In this document: positions 17,401-25,787 of the stretch, piece by piece
Layout: each line of letters starts with the position of its first letter
Position numbering within the stretch: position 1 is the first letter of the stretch
NCBI RefSeq assembly: GCF_004000235.1
Contig: NZ_RCIO01000001.1
Coordinates: 806,001-870,000, forward strand
DNA length: 64,000 nucleotides
Direction: 5' to 3'
Origin: Mesorhizobium sp. Z1-4
GTDB taxonomy: Bacteria; Pseudomonadota; Alphaproteobacteria; Rhizobiales; Rhizobiaceae
Notes under the pieces: generated by a model
What the model was told of the DNA's origin: nothing
What the model saw: the letters and a program-made list of their open reading frames with translations, nothing else
Databases searched by the model: none
Made by a program: the position numbers and the translations under genes

Positions 17401-20400
17401 CCGGCATCGATGACGGCCGCTATGTGGTGACGGTTTCCGACGCGCGCGGCGAGGCGATCGCTTCGACGCGGTTCACCACCGGCGTGGCGCAGACTTCGGT
17501 TGAGGACCTTGAGCCAAATATCTTCGTGCTGACCTCCGACAAGCAGCAATATGCTCCCGGCGAGACCGTTTCGCTCGGTATCGAAGCGCCGTTCCGCACC
17601 GGCGAGGCGCTGGTGGCGATTGCCGCCGGCGACATCGTGCAATGGGCGAAGGCAGAAGTACGCGGCGGCACCGGCACGGTGAGCTTCACTGCCGATCCGG
17701 AATGGTCGGGCCGCGGTCTCTATGCGCTTGCGACCGTGTTCAAGGCAGACCCCGGCGACGTGCGCTCCTATGGGCCGGCGCGTGCGATAGGTGCGGCTTA
17801 TTTCGAAGTCTCGGCCGGCACCGAGGCATTTGCGCTTTCGATCCGGCGCGAAGGGGCGGGGCTTGAAAACTTCATACGGCCGGACGAGCCGCTGCGCTTC
17901 GATGTCTGTATCGACGGACCGAACGGCGCGTGCGGCGCAGCCGACATGCCGGAAGCGTTTGCCGTGGCATATGTCGTCGACGAAGGCCTGCTCAGCCTGA
18001 CCGGCCACAAGGCCGAGGCCGCGCGGCTTGAGGAAGAGTTTGTCGGCAATGCGCAGCTCGGGCTTCGGGTCATGGACAATTACGGCCGCCTGCTGCTCAA
18101 GGAAGGCGGCGACCGGCCCGGGCGGCTGGCGCTGACCAACTACACCTCGACCAACATCGTGGCGGCGGCCAGCGGACCGGTGCCAATGCGCGGCGGCAAA
18201 GCCTCGTTCGACTTCGGCGATCTGGAATTGCAGACCGGCTCGCTGTCCATCTTCGTTGTCGTGTGGTCTGCGGAGCACGTCGCCTCGAAGGGCGAGATCC
18301 TGCCGGTTCGGCATTTCGTGGTGTCGAGCCTCGGCGTGCCCGAATTCTTCCTGGCAGGCGACCGGCCCTTGCTGCCGCTGCGGCTCGAAAACATCAGCTT
18401 CATCGACCATATGGGCGATTACCGCCTCGCGTTCGAAGCCGAGGGCGGTATCGAAATCGGTCTCGCAGGGCTCGACGGACGCGACATCGCGCCCGCAGCC
18501 GACGGGGCTTTCCTCGTGAAGATACCGCAGGGTGACCCGCAGGACCTTTTCCTGCGCGTGAATGTGCCCGAGGGAACGGAAGGGCATTATCAGCTTGCGC
18601 TGAACCTTTCGGCCGTCGATGCGCAGATACCGCTGCCCGCTGCCGAGCAACGCCGCGAATGGCGGATGGCGGTTCGCCCGTCTGCGGTGGCCGCGCAGGA
18701 ATATCTCAGCTTCCCGATGAGCGACCGGCCGACCGATCTTTCCCAGCTGCTCGCCGGCCTCGTGGAAGGACGCTACGACCCCGACACCGTCACCGTGGTG
18801 GCGCGGTTTGCGAGTAACGAGAACGCGCTCAGCCTAGCAAGCCTCGGCGGCGCGGCTGACGACCCGAAGGCGGTGCTCGACCAGATGATCTGGCAGGGCT
18901 TCGTGGATTTGCAGGCTGCCAATGCGGGCAGTGACGAAGGCCGGAGGCTGCAGGCGAATATCGATGGCATACAGGCGCTGCAGATCGCCGATGGCGCATT
19001 CGTGCCCTACCGGACCGACGGTGAGTTCATTCCGAGCGAAGTCGGTTTCGACGGAACGATCTCATCCGGCCCCGTGCGCCACGGGCTGCTGCGTAATGCC
19101 TCTGCGCTCGACTTCCTGATCCGCGCCCGCAAGGCAGGTTATTCGGTCTCGGAGGACTCGATCACCAACTCCATGTCCTTCATCAAGAAGCGCGTGTCGG
19201 ACGCCCTGTTCGCACCCGATTTCTCATCCGATATCGCGGCCGAGCTGCTGTGCACGCTCGAAACCCGGTATGCGATGCTGATACTGGTTCAGCAGGGCGA
19301 AATGAGCGCCGATCAGGTGGAACGGCTGAGCTATTGCAGTGAAACCGGCCAGGACGAAGAAGGCATCGAACCCGAAGACCTGCCGGGCGACGGGCTGATG
19401 GAGGTTTCGGCCGGCCAATCGGCGCTTTCAGAGCTGATCACGCTGGCTGTGAAATCGGAATATGGCGAGCCGGTGAATGCCGAGACGACGCTTGCGGCCT
19501 ATTACGAAGACCCGCGGCAATATCTCGGCGACCTCGACGAATACCGCAAGGCGATCGCCGTCAGCATGCTTACCCATACCGGCATCAGGACCGATGTGCT
19601 CCGCGAACTGGCCGGGTCGTTTCTCGACCGCACACGGCCGCTCGATCTGCGCACGCGGGCGTGGCTGGCGCGCTCGGTCGCCAATCTCGACATTCCGCAG
19701 GAAGCGCGGCTCTCGGAAGCTGACATAAGCCCAAGCGATGCGCGGCTGGTTTCGCTTACCGCACGGCCGGACGGCGTGGTCGAGAGCGGCGAAATCGCAT
19801 ATGCTGTGCTGCAAGGCACGTCGCTTTCGATCGGCCAGTCGAGCGGGCCAAAGGCGCGTGCATTCGTGCGCGTCGGCGGCAAACTCGTAAACGGTGAAGA
19901 CCTCGCACTGCCCGAAAGCGCCATTCGCCGGCGGATATTCCATGCCGGCAGCGGGCGCGAATTCGACCCTGCGAGCGAGCGGCTCGAAGTGGGCGATCTG
20001 CTCGTCGTTGTGCTGGAAGTTTCGCCCGAAGCGCTCGCGCGCTTCCAGGACGACAGCCTCTCCGATCTCGGCTTCACCTACGGGCCTCTTGCGATCGAAA
20101 CGCTGCTGCCGAGCGCCTTCACGCTGGTCTCGCCCGACCTTTCGTCGGTGACGCCGAATGGCGACCTCGAGGGGTTCTCGGCGGTGGGCAATGTGCGCGC
20201 CGTCGATGAAGACCCGCAAAGCTGGCGGGTCATCGTGGTGCCGAAATCGAGCGGCGCGGTTGAAACGCTGAATGGCGCCGAGGAAGAAGAAACCGATGAC
20301 GGTCTCGAATTCCGTCAGGCATTTGTTGTCAGCGTTTCATCGGCAGGCACCTTCCTGTTCCCTTCAACGACGATCGACCCGCTCGACTTTCCCGGCAACA

Positions 20401-20459
20401 CGCTGCTCAGCCAGGCGGCGCGGCTGGAGGTTGACATTCCAGCTGGACCACGCAGGTGA
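14448..20459 (+). CDS. Bacterial alpha-2-macroglobulin-like protein, no visible thioester
   Basis: A 2003-residue exported protein. Residues 1-21 form a signal peptide cut after PARA, so the product should be periplasmic; no lipobox is seen. An alpha-helical repeat-like region follows to about residue 230, then macroglobulin beta domains. TDRGIYQPGENVEVFALLR near residue 645 and YVVDEGLLSLTG near 1174 are conserved A2M markers, and GSLSIFVVVWSAEHV follows. The Cys-x-Glu-Gln thioester is absent: none of the cysteines fits. E. coli YfhM has one while YfaS does not. It is coupled to pbpC by a GTGA overlap, the known A2M/PBP1c pairing, thought to trap proteases that enter through a damaged envelope. 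Confidence 0.88.
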   Translation: MFRRIACLLVLLGAALLPARAEITDPELLTIAEAYERSLEAQQGDLSVTETLRQISEARAQGRSVDVVRLSENLVAGDRQNVQLWLNLARAWQAADAGANNGLAAAVRATQLADKQADRLEALLVASAYLRVQLADHRARYDDALQAVKAANAAIAEAEGLALDNDFAAPDGDDPDGRISALERSRDEAVQASEVAAADIANAASALDDVYREIQSSLPNANLAEMKGGDARLEFYAVEGQYGYLAPSYRINGNDIEVCIGFNKALEENSRVYADMVELKSDGDILPATEFDVRATGRDLCLLRLEPGRSYEATLAAELAAADGTMLGKALTTYPSLPDLPGRIGFADGEFMLPRSGPGDLPVSLTNIESFPLTINRVIDRSLHRHLALGHIRNGIPSFEYQQLITQFSELLWEGTAERPLGERERNTTVRSFVPVRTILQDRADWLERGDQADWNRKGLLRSIAQPVRGISDARLEITGSFVAGPLDVDSGIATTFVPGVYALATPVPDDGPNRDFHCAVSPLDPCQVYAAQWFVITDIGLTFYEGERDFTVVARSLTTGGAVENARIQLVSKGNRVLAEARTDANGAAKFARSLTIGDASNALVAVMAETDTDFNFLSFGPERLDLSRLNVEGATDGSPTGAMMYTDRGIYQPGENVEVFALLRNRAADANAARGMELRLEIDDYVVKAQPLEARDWFEGGSLTRFGIPETAKPGRAALKLVSAANETMAEAAVQIGKIRPDRARINFPTDQRDAFRVRAGSGDTVEITGTAHAQYLYGAEGTGQAPAANLKAEVTVRVSPVATPVDRCYGDIVFGRFDDKSLPAVSRNDVMYTNDEGMLSLRLSRVRLPASTRPLAATIEVTLFDAAGPVASGQHTIPVPGREALLGVSAVPKPVLEETGGYRLAIDIASVDGEGQSALGRDVEILVERERESYAWENVDGVWQHTQLRSREEVSRSRASLDRLSEVGGPCPGVVTLPEAASGIDDGRYVVTVSDARGEAIASTRFTTGVAQTSVEDLEPNIFVLTSDKQQYAPGETVSLGIEAPFRTGEALVAIAAGDIVQWAKAEVRGGTGTVSFTADPEWSGRGLYALATVFKADPGDVRSYGPARAIGAAYFEVSAGTEAFALSIRREGAGLENFIRPDEPLRFDVCIDGPNGACGAADMPEAFAVAYVVDEGLLSLTGHKAEAARLEEEFVGNAQLGLRVMDNYGRLLLKEGGDRPGRLALTNYTSTNIVAAASGPVPMRGGKASFDFGDLELQTGSLSIFVVVWSAEHVASKGEILPVRHFVVSSLGVPEFFLAGDRPLLPLRLENISFIDHMGDYRLAFEAEGGIEIGLAGLDGRDIAPAADGAFLVKIPQGDPQDLFLRVNVPEGTEGHYQLALNLSAVDAQIPLPAAEQRREWRMAVRPSAVAAQEYLSFPMSDRPTDLSQLLAGLVEGRYDPDTVTVVARFASNENALSLASLGGAADDPKAVLDQMIWQGFVDLQAANAGSDEGRRLQANIDGIQALQIADGAFVPYRTDGEFIPSEVGFDGTISSGPVRHGLLRNASALDFLIRARKAGYSVSEDSITNSMSFIKKRVSDALFAPDFSSDIAAELLCTLETRYAMLILVQQGEMSADQVERLSYCSETGQDEEGIEPEDLPGDGLMEVSAGQSALSELITLAVKSEYGEPVNAETTLAAYYEDPRQYLGDLDEYRKAIAVSMLTHTGIRTDVLRELAGSFLDRTRPLDLRTRAWLARSVANLDIPQEARLSEADISPSDARLVSLTARPDGVVESGEIAYAVLQGTSLSIGQSSGPKARAFVRVGGKLVNGEDLALPESAIRRRIFHAGSGREFDPASERLEVGDLLVVVLEVSPEALARFQDDSLSDLGFTYGPLAIETLLPSAFTLVSPDLSSVTPNGDLEGFSAVGNVRAVDEDPQSWRVIVVPKSSGAVETLNGAEEEETDDGLEFRQAFVVSVSSAGTFLFPSTTIDPLDFPGNTLLSQAARLEVDIPAGPRR

Positions 20460-22537
20460 AACTCGCCCGGCATGCGGCGCGGCTTTTCTCGCAAGGCGCG
20501 CTCGCGTTCCTAACCTGCGCGCTTGCGCTCGAACTTGCCGTGCGCAGTGTCGGCCTGCCTGCTCCGGAGCGACTGGCCGGAGAGGCGCGGCTGGTACTTG
20601 CCGAAGACGGCAGCATTCTTGGCGGGCACCTTTCGCCCGACGCGAAATGGCGGTTTACGACCGAGCCGGGCACCGTCGACCCGACCTATCTCGACATGCT
20701 GATCGCTTACGAGGACCGGAACTTTCGGTCACATAAGGGCGTTGATGCAGCGGCCGCACTGCGCGCAGGCGGCCAGGCGATCCGGCACGGACGCATCGTC
20801 TCCGGCGCGTCAACGCTGACGATGCAGCTCGTGCGGCTTCAGGACCCGCGTGCGCGCGGCTTGCAGGCCAAGGTGCTGGAGACGCTGCGTGCGGTGAAGC
20901 TGGAGCGGCATCTCGGCAAGGATGAAATCCTGCGGGCCTATCTCACGGCAGCGCCGTTCGGCGGCAATATCGAGGGCGTGCGCGCCGCGTCGCTCATCTA
21001 TCTCGGCAAGGAGCCTTCCGAGCTTTCCCTTGCAGAGGCAGCATTACTCGTTGCGCTGCCCCAGGCGCCGGAGACGCGGCGGCCCGACCGCGCGGCGGAG
21101 ACTGCACGTGCGGCTCGCGACCGCGTGCTCGCAAATCTCGCTGCCCGCGGCGTGATCGACAAGCGCGAGGCGGAGCGCGCGGCGGCAAAACAAGTCGCCA
21201 TACATGGAAACGCGCTGCCACGTCACGCTTTTCATATGGGCAACAGGCAGCAGGCGAAGAGTACCGGCGGGCCCATCGAAACGCTGCTCGACGCCCGGCT
21301 GCAGGCAAAAACCGAGCAGATCGCCGCGCAAGCCCTTCGCGGGCGCGACCCCGGCGTCAACATCGCCATCATGGTGATCCGCAACGAGGACGGAGCGGTG
21401 GTCGGTTATGTCGGCTCCGGCGCGCCGGGATCGCGGGCGCGCGACGGTTATGTCGATCTGGCGCGCGCGGTGCGATCGCCGGGCTCGGCGCTGAAACCCT
21501 TCATCTATGCGATGGCGTTCGAGCAGCTCATCGTGCATCCCGACACGATCGTCGCCGACCAGCCGATCGACATTGCCGGCTACCGGCCTGACAATGCCGA
21601 TGGTGTTTTCTCCGGCGATATCTCGATGCGCCAGGCGCTGATCCTGTCGAAAAACACCGTGCCGGTGATGCTGCTTGATGAAGTCGGCATTCCCGCGTTT
21701 CTGTCGCGCTTCCGCACCGTCGGCAAACCGCTGCAGCTGGGCGCATCCGACGCGGAGGCCGGCCTGGCGGTGGCGCTTGGCGGCGTCGGCGTTTCGCCAG
21801 AACAGCTGACCTGGTTCTATTCCGCCTTTGCCAATGAGGGCGAACTCAAGGAGTTGCGCCTTGCGCCGCAGGATCGGCGCCGCACGCTCGGCAATCTCTT
21901 CAGCCCGGCTGCGGCCAACGCGGTCGCCGACATTCTGGCCGACGTTCCGCCGCCGGCCGGGCGCGCCCGGCTCGCTGCACAAGACGGAACAAGGCGCGTC
22001 GCTTTCAAGACAGGTACTTCCTACGGCTTTCGCGACGCCTGGGCGGTCGGGTTCGACAAGCTGCACACAGTGGGTGTGTGGATAGGGCGGCCCGACGGCG
22101 CGCCGCATCTGGGCGCTTATGGCGTGTCCGCGGCGGCTCCGGTGATGATGCAGGTGTTCGATGCGCTGCCCGTTCCGAAGAAAGGAGCTGCCGCCGGGCG
22201 CAAGCCGCTCGGTGCGCTGGCCAGCCCCCGAGCCCTGCCTGAAAGGCTGCGGCGTTTCGGGGCCGCGCCTGCCTACCAGACACGCGAGCCGCTCGAAATT
22301 CTCTACCCGCGCGAGGGCGCGCAGATTGCGGCTCAGCGCGATCAGGGAGAAACCTTCTCGCTGCCGCTCAAAGTGGCGGGCGGGCGCCCACCTTATCGCT
22401 GGACAGTGCTGGGGGAAGAGCTTGCGCCGGAACCGACCGGCGAACAATGGGCGGCGATTTCAGGTCGCGGGCAAATCGACATCGCCGTCACCGACGCCGA
22501 CGGCAAGGTCGACAAAACGACGTTCTGGTTCGATTAG
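20456..22537 (+). CDS. pbpC: Penicillin-binding protein 1C
   Basis: A 693-residue bifunctional peptidoglycan synthase anchored by an N-terminal membrane helix. The glycosyltransferase domain shows EDRNFRSHKGVD (about 85-96) with the catalytic Glu, then STLTMQLVR. The transpeptidase motifs are SPGSALKPF (SxxK near 341), SKNT (SxN near 398) and KTGTSYG (near 517). The last 80 residues form the PBP1C-specific C-terminal domain (LEILYPREGA to TTFWFD). Translation starts at GTG inside the A2M stop region. PBP1c with A2M is a conserved accessory pair rather than the main wall synthase. Confidence 0.94.
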   Translation: MKLARHAARLFSQGALAFLTCALALELAVRSVGLPAPERLAGEARLVLAEDGSILGGHLSPDAKWRFTTEPGTVDPTYLDMLIAYEDRNFRSHKGVDAAAALRAGGQAIRHGRIVSGASTLTMQLVRLQDPRARGLQAKVLETLRAVKLERHLGKDEILRAYLTAAPFGGNIEGVRAASLIYLGKEPSELSLAEAALLVALPQAPETRRPDRAAETARAARDRVLANLAARGVIDKREAERAAAKQVAIHGNALPRHAFHMGNRQQAKSTGGPIETLLDARLQAKTEQIAAQALRGRDPGVNIAIMVIRNEDGAVVGYVGSGAPGSRARDGYVDLARAVRSPGSALKPFIYAMAFEQLIVHPDTIVADQPIDIAGYRPDNADGVFSGDISMRQALILSKNTVPVMLLDEVGIPAFLSRFRTVGKPLQLGASDAEAGLAVALGGVGVSPEQLTWFYSAFANEGELKELRLAPQDRRRTLGNLFSPAAANAVADILADVPPPAGRARLAAQDGTRRVAFKTGTSYGFRDAWAVGFDKLHTVGVWIGRPDGAPHLGAYGVSAAAPVMMQVFDALPVPKKGAAAGRKPLGALASPRALPERLRRFGAAPAYQTREPLEILYPREGAQIAAQRDQGETFSLPLKVAGGRPPYRWTVLGEELAPEPTGEQWAAISGRGQIDIAVTDADGKVDKTTFWFD

Positions 22538-22544
22538 GCGCCGG

Positions 22545-24407
22545 CTACTCGTCCACCGCCAGACTGGCCGAGGCGATGAACTGCTGCACGCCCGCGACAT
22601 CGATGACTGTGTTGAACGAGTTGTAATAGGCAAGCAGCGAGGCAAGCGCTGCAGCCCCGAAGCCGATATCCGCGCTGGCCGGGCTAAGATAACCGCCACC
22701 GGTCAACATCTCGGCCAGCTTGTTGCGGCCGTCGCTATGCAGAGCGTTGAGGCTTTCCAGCACGGGCGCCGACAGCGACTGGCCGGAGCGTATGCGCAGC
22801 TCGTATTCCCCGACATCTGTGACTGCGACGACCTTCAGCGTGTAGTCGCCCGGCTCAAGATCGGCGAGAGTGAACTCGCCCGCACTGCCGCGATTGGACG
22901 ATATAGCCCGCACGCTTCCATTGGCGTCCACCAGCACGAGGTCGAGATCGCCGTCGAGCGGCAGGGCGGACGCTGCCACATCGGTTGCTTTGTCGAGCGT
23001 GAAACGCACCTCGTATTCGAGGCCCGCACCAAAGCGCAGATCGCGAAAACCGAAACCGCCCGACAGCTCGCCGGAACTGAGCGCGAGGCTGCCTGCCCGT
23101 GCCTGCTGCGAAGTCAAGAGCTCCAGATTCGGATCGGGATCGCGGCGGTCGACAACCAGCTTTTGCCCGAAAACAAAGCCCATCCAGCCGACATCGCCAC
23201 GGCCGGCGCCATGCCGGCCAACGGCGAGAACGCGGCCATCGGACCCGAGCGCGGTGGCAAAGATATCGGAGCCGGCCTCGCGCGTAACGAAATTGAGCGG
23301 GCTTGCCGGCCCCATGCCCGGTGCCTGCACGCGCCAAACTCCCTGATTGCGCGCCTGGCGGCTTTCCGACACAGAACCGGAGACGACGACCGAACCGCTG
23401 GCCAGCCTCGTGAGCGCACGGTACCGGTCACCACCGGAACTGTCGGAACCATCGTCCGGGAACGGATCGTTGCGCAATGCGGGTGCGGTACCAAAAAAAC
23501 CGAATTCCGCCAGGAGTGCGGCACGCGCTCCTGTTTGGGTATCGGTGCCCTGACCGGCAATCAGAAAGGTTCTGTTGTCGAGTGCCGATACGGCGAATGC
23601 CACTTCATTCTCGTCCGGCGAGCCGATCTGAAAGCGCGGGCTCACCGACCATTGCGATGTCGCCCCGCCCCTCACTTGCACGGCAACCGCATTGTCCTGG
23701 CAGCCGCCGCCCGGGGCCGGAGCCGTTGCGAAGCCGGTAGCCACGAACTCGCCGCGGCCACCCGTGGGCGCGATATCATAGAATGCGACACGATTTTCCA
23801 GCCCGGCTTCCTGCGGGCCTTCAAAGTAGGCGGCAAGGTTGGTGATGTCGCTTTCAGGGATCGACAGAATGAGCCCGCGCGACCATTTCGAGCACGAGCC
23901 CGTGTCCGCCCCGTTGGTATGGCGACCGACGACAAGATACCGCTTTTCGGCAGGGTCATAGGCGCCGGAATAAAGTATGACGCTGCTTTCGGCATCGACG
24001 AACAGAGCCGCGGACCACTGTGTCCGGTTGTCGGGCGACAGGTAGAACACCGCACCGATCTGCTGGTTGCCGGAGGCGACCGTACCAACCCCCATGACCG
24101 AGCCGGCTGCGCCCGTCACGAGCTTCTCGATCGCGGGCATGTTGGTCTGGTTGGGCAGCCAATCGGGCGCCGGCAGGCGGAACCGGTCGACAATATTGGC
24201 GTCCAGATCGAGGCGCAGCACCTCCAGATCGCTACCGGCTGCTGCGATCGCAGTGTAACCGCTATCCGTCGCGGTGAGAGCGCTGATCGTGATGTATTCG
24301 GGGTAACAGGCGCCGGTCGTAGCCTCCTCGCAGGCCTGCTGCGCGCGCGCGCCGACAGCCGAAAATGCGAGGGCGATGGCGGCGAGCAACAGAAAAACGC
24401 GCCTCAT
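22545..24407 (-). CDS. Exported protein of unknown function with PPC-like domain
   Basis: A 620-residue protein I do not recognise as a whole. A signal peptide (MRRVFLLLAAIALAFSAVGA, cut near ARA-Q) predicts export. Residues about 25-440 show repeated short units of the form glycine-rich strand, V/A-V-G-R/T, Asp/Asn turn, which could be a beta-propeller. GDLDLVLVDANGSVRAISS to GDYTLKV (about 455-540) resembles the bacterial pre-peptidase C-terminal (PPC) domain of secreted proteases. A helical tail ends the protein. Cysteines are few, near the N-terminus and in the middle. GGAGG lies before the ATG at 24407. It is convergent with pbpC (7-base gap) and divergent from the first caspase gene. 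Confidence 0.6.
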   Translation of the reverse strand: MRRVFLLLAAIALAFSAVGARAQQACEEATTGACYPEYITISALTATDSGYTAIAAAGSDLEVLRLDLDANIVDRFRLPAPDWLPNQTNMPAIEKLVTGAAGSVMGVGTVASGNQQIGAVFYLSPDNRTQWSAALFVDAESSVILYSGAYDPAEKRYLVVGRHTNGADTGSCSKWSRGLILSIPESDITNLAAYFEGPQEAGLENRVAFYDIAPTGGRGEFVATGFATAPAPGGGCQDNAVAVQVRGGATSQWSVSPRFQIGSPDENEVAFAVSALDNRTFLIAGQGTDTQTGARAALLAEFGFFGTAPALRNDPFPDDGSDSSGGDRYRALTRLASGSVVVSGSVSESRQARNQGVWRVQAPGMGPASPLNFVTREAGSDIFATALGSDGRVLAVGRHGAGRGDVGWMGFVFGQKLVVDRRDPDPNLELLTSQQARAGSLALSSGELSGGFGFRDLRFGAGLEYEVRFTLDKATDVAASALPLDGDLDLVLVDANGSVRAISSNRGSAGEFTLADLEPGDYTLKVVAVTDVGEYELRIRSGQSLSAPVLESLNALHSDGRNKLAEMLTGGGYLSPASADIGFGAAALASLLAYYNSFNTVIDVAGVQQFIASASLAVDE

Positions 24408-24536
24408 CGAAATTTCCTCCCGCCATCTTGAAACCAACTTTGTGGACAGAAACTATGGCCGGGCAAATAATGCGGTCAAAACAGAGTGACTGCAAGGTTG
24501 GAGGTTCGGCCTGAGGCCGGATTACATGGCGTGGGC

Positions 24537-25787
24537 ATGAAGAGACTGGCGCTCGCATTCGGGCTGTTGGCGGCCATTTGCGCTTCCGGCGCAGCACAGG
24601 CGCAGACCATCAAGCTTTTCCTCAACGACGGGTCGGCGGTCGACCTCTACGAGGAAAAGAAGAGTTATGCGCTGGTCATCGGCATCAACGAATACCGCAA
24701 GCAGCGGCGGCTGAATTTCGCAGTCAGCGATGCCCGCAAGGTTGCACGCGAACTGGAGGACAAGGGTTTCGAAGTCATCCTTTATGACGACCCGAACCTG
24801 ACCGGCGAGCGGCTGAGCGATGCGATCCAGGATTTCATCGACGACTACGGCTATGACGAAAACTCGCGCATCCTGATCTGGTATGCCGGGCATGGCATGA
24901 CGATCGACGGCGAAGGGTATCTGCTCGGCGTCGACGCGCCGGTGCTCGACATCGATTCCGAGACGCTCGATCAGGACCTGCGCGGGTTCTACAAGTCCGC
25001 GGTGCCGCTCAGGACCTTCGGCGTTCACCTGCGCCAGATGCGCACCCGGCATGTGCTCCTGGTACTGGACAGCTGCTTTGCCGGTACGATCTTCACCAAT
25101 ACCCGCGCCAACCCCTCGGTGACGCGCAACCGCGAAATGGCGCGGCCGGCGCGGCAGATCATCACTGCCGGGCTTGCCGGCGAAGAGGTGGCCGACAATG
25201 GCCGCTTTGCCGAAATGTTCGTTCGCGCAATCAATGGCCGGCCAGGGCCGAATGGCGAAACGGCGGATCAGAGCCGGGACGCGTATCTGAGCGGCACGGA
25301 GCTTGGAAATTTCCTCGCGCTGACCGCGCGGACCGGAGACCAGACGCCGCAATACGGCAAGCTCCGGCGCGAACTCGACAGCGCGGCCGAGCCGAACGGG
25401 CTGTTCGTCACCAACCAGCTCGACCTGGAGAAGGGCGAGTTCTTTTTCCTGCTGCCCGAGTTTCAGCCGCCGGTGGATGTGGCCAGCGTCGATACAAACG
25501 ACCAGACCGCAACGCGCGGACCGGCCCCTGCGATCTGGCGGCCGCTGACGGCCGGAACCCAGATTGCAAATGCGCGGCCGGACCCGGTACCGATTTTCGG
25601 CAGCGAACCGCCGGCCGTCGGCGACCGCAAATTTGCGCTCAGTACCGGACAGGTGTTTCCGCCGGCAGGCGACAACACCGTTTTCGAGAAAGCGACGATC
25701 GAGGATCAGGAGTGGCTGCGTTTCAAGCGCAACGGACAGGATCATTTCGTGCTTGCAAGCGATGTCGAAATCATCCGCCCGCAATAG
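24537..25787 (+). CDS. Exported caspase-family (metacaspase-like) protein 1
   Basis: A 416-residue protein with a signal peptide (residues 1-22, cut after AQA). The peptidase C14 fold begins at KKSYALVIGINEYRK and includes DARKVARELEDKGFEV. The catalytic dyad is complete: His119 in WYAGHG and Cys180 in LDSCFAG. A Pro-rich linker near 310-340 leads to a C-terminal part whose ending (FKRNGQDHFVLASDVEIIRP) resembles an SH3-like repeat. The family cleaves after Arg, Lys or Asp, but many bacterial members have no known substrate. Export to the periplasm sets it apart from cytosolic defence caspases. The start is chosen for the signal peptide; the ribosome binding site is weak. It overlaps the next gene by 26 bases. 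Confidence 0.85.
   Translation: MKRLALAFGLLAAICASGAAQAQTIKLFLNDGSAVDLYEEKKSYALVIGINEYRKQRRLNFAVSDARKVARELEDKGFEVILYDDPNLTGERLSDAIQDFIDDYGYDENSRILIWYAGHGMTIDGEGYLLGVDAPVLDIDSETLDQDLRGFYKSAVPLRTFGVHLRQMRTRHVLLVLDSCFAGTIFTNTRANPSVTRNREMARPARQIITAGLAGEEVADNGRFAEMFVRAINGRPGPNGETADQSRDAYLSGTELGNFLALTARTGDQTPQYGKLRRELDSAAEPNGLFVTNQLDLEKGEFFFLLPEFQPPVDVASVDTNDQTATRGPAPAIWRPLTAGTQIANARPDPVPIFGSEPPAVGDRKFALSTGQVFPPAGDNTVFEKATIEDQEWLRFKRNGQDHFVLASDVEIIRPQ

Noticed and set aside
16620-18650. 676-codon open frame antisense to the macroglobulin gene
   Set aside because: It has no recognisable domain, is rich in Arg, His and Ala as expected for the complement of high-GC coding DNA, and lies wholly opposite a well-supported gene.
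21044-22447. 467-codon frame antisense to pbpC
   Set aside because: pbpC has all catalytic motifs; the antisense frame shows none.
22161-24431. 756-codon plus-strand frame across the end of pbpC and opposite the 620-residue secreted protein
   Set aside because: The opposite-strand gene has a signal peptide and a good ribosome binding site; the plus-strand product is basic, low in hydrophobic order and matches no domain.
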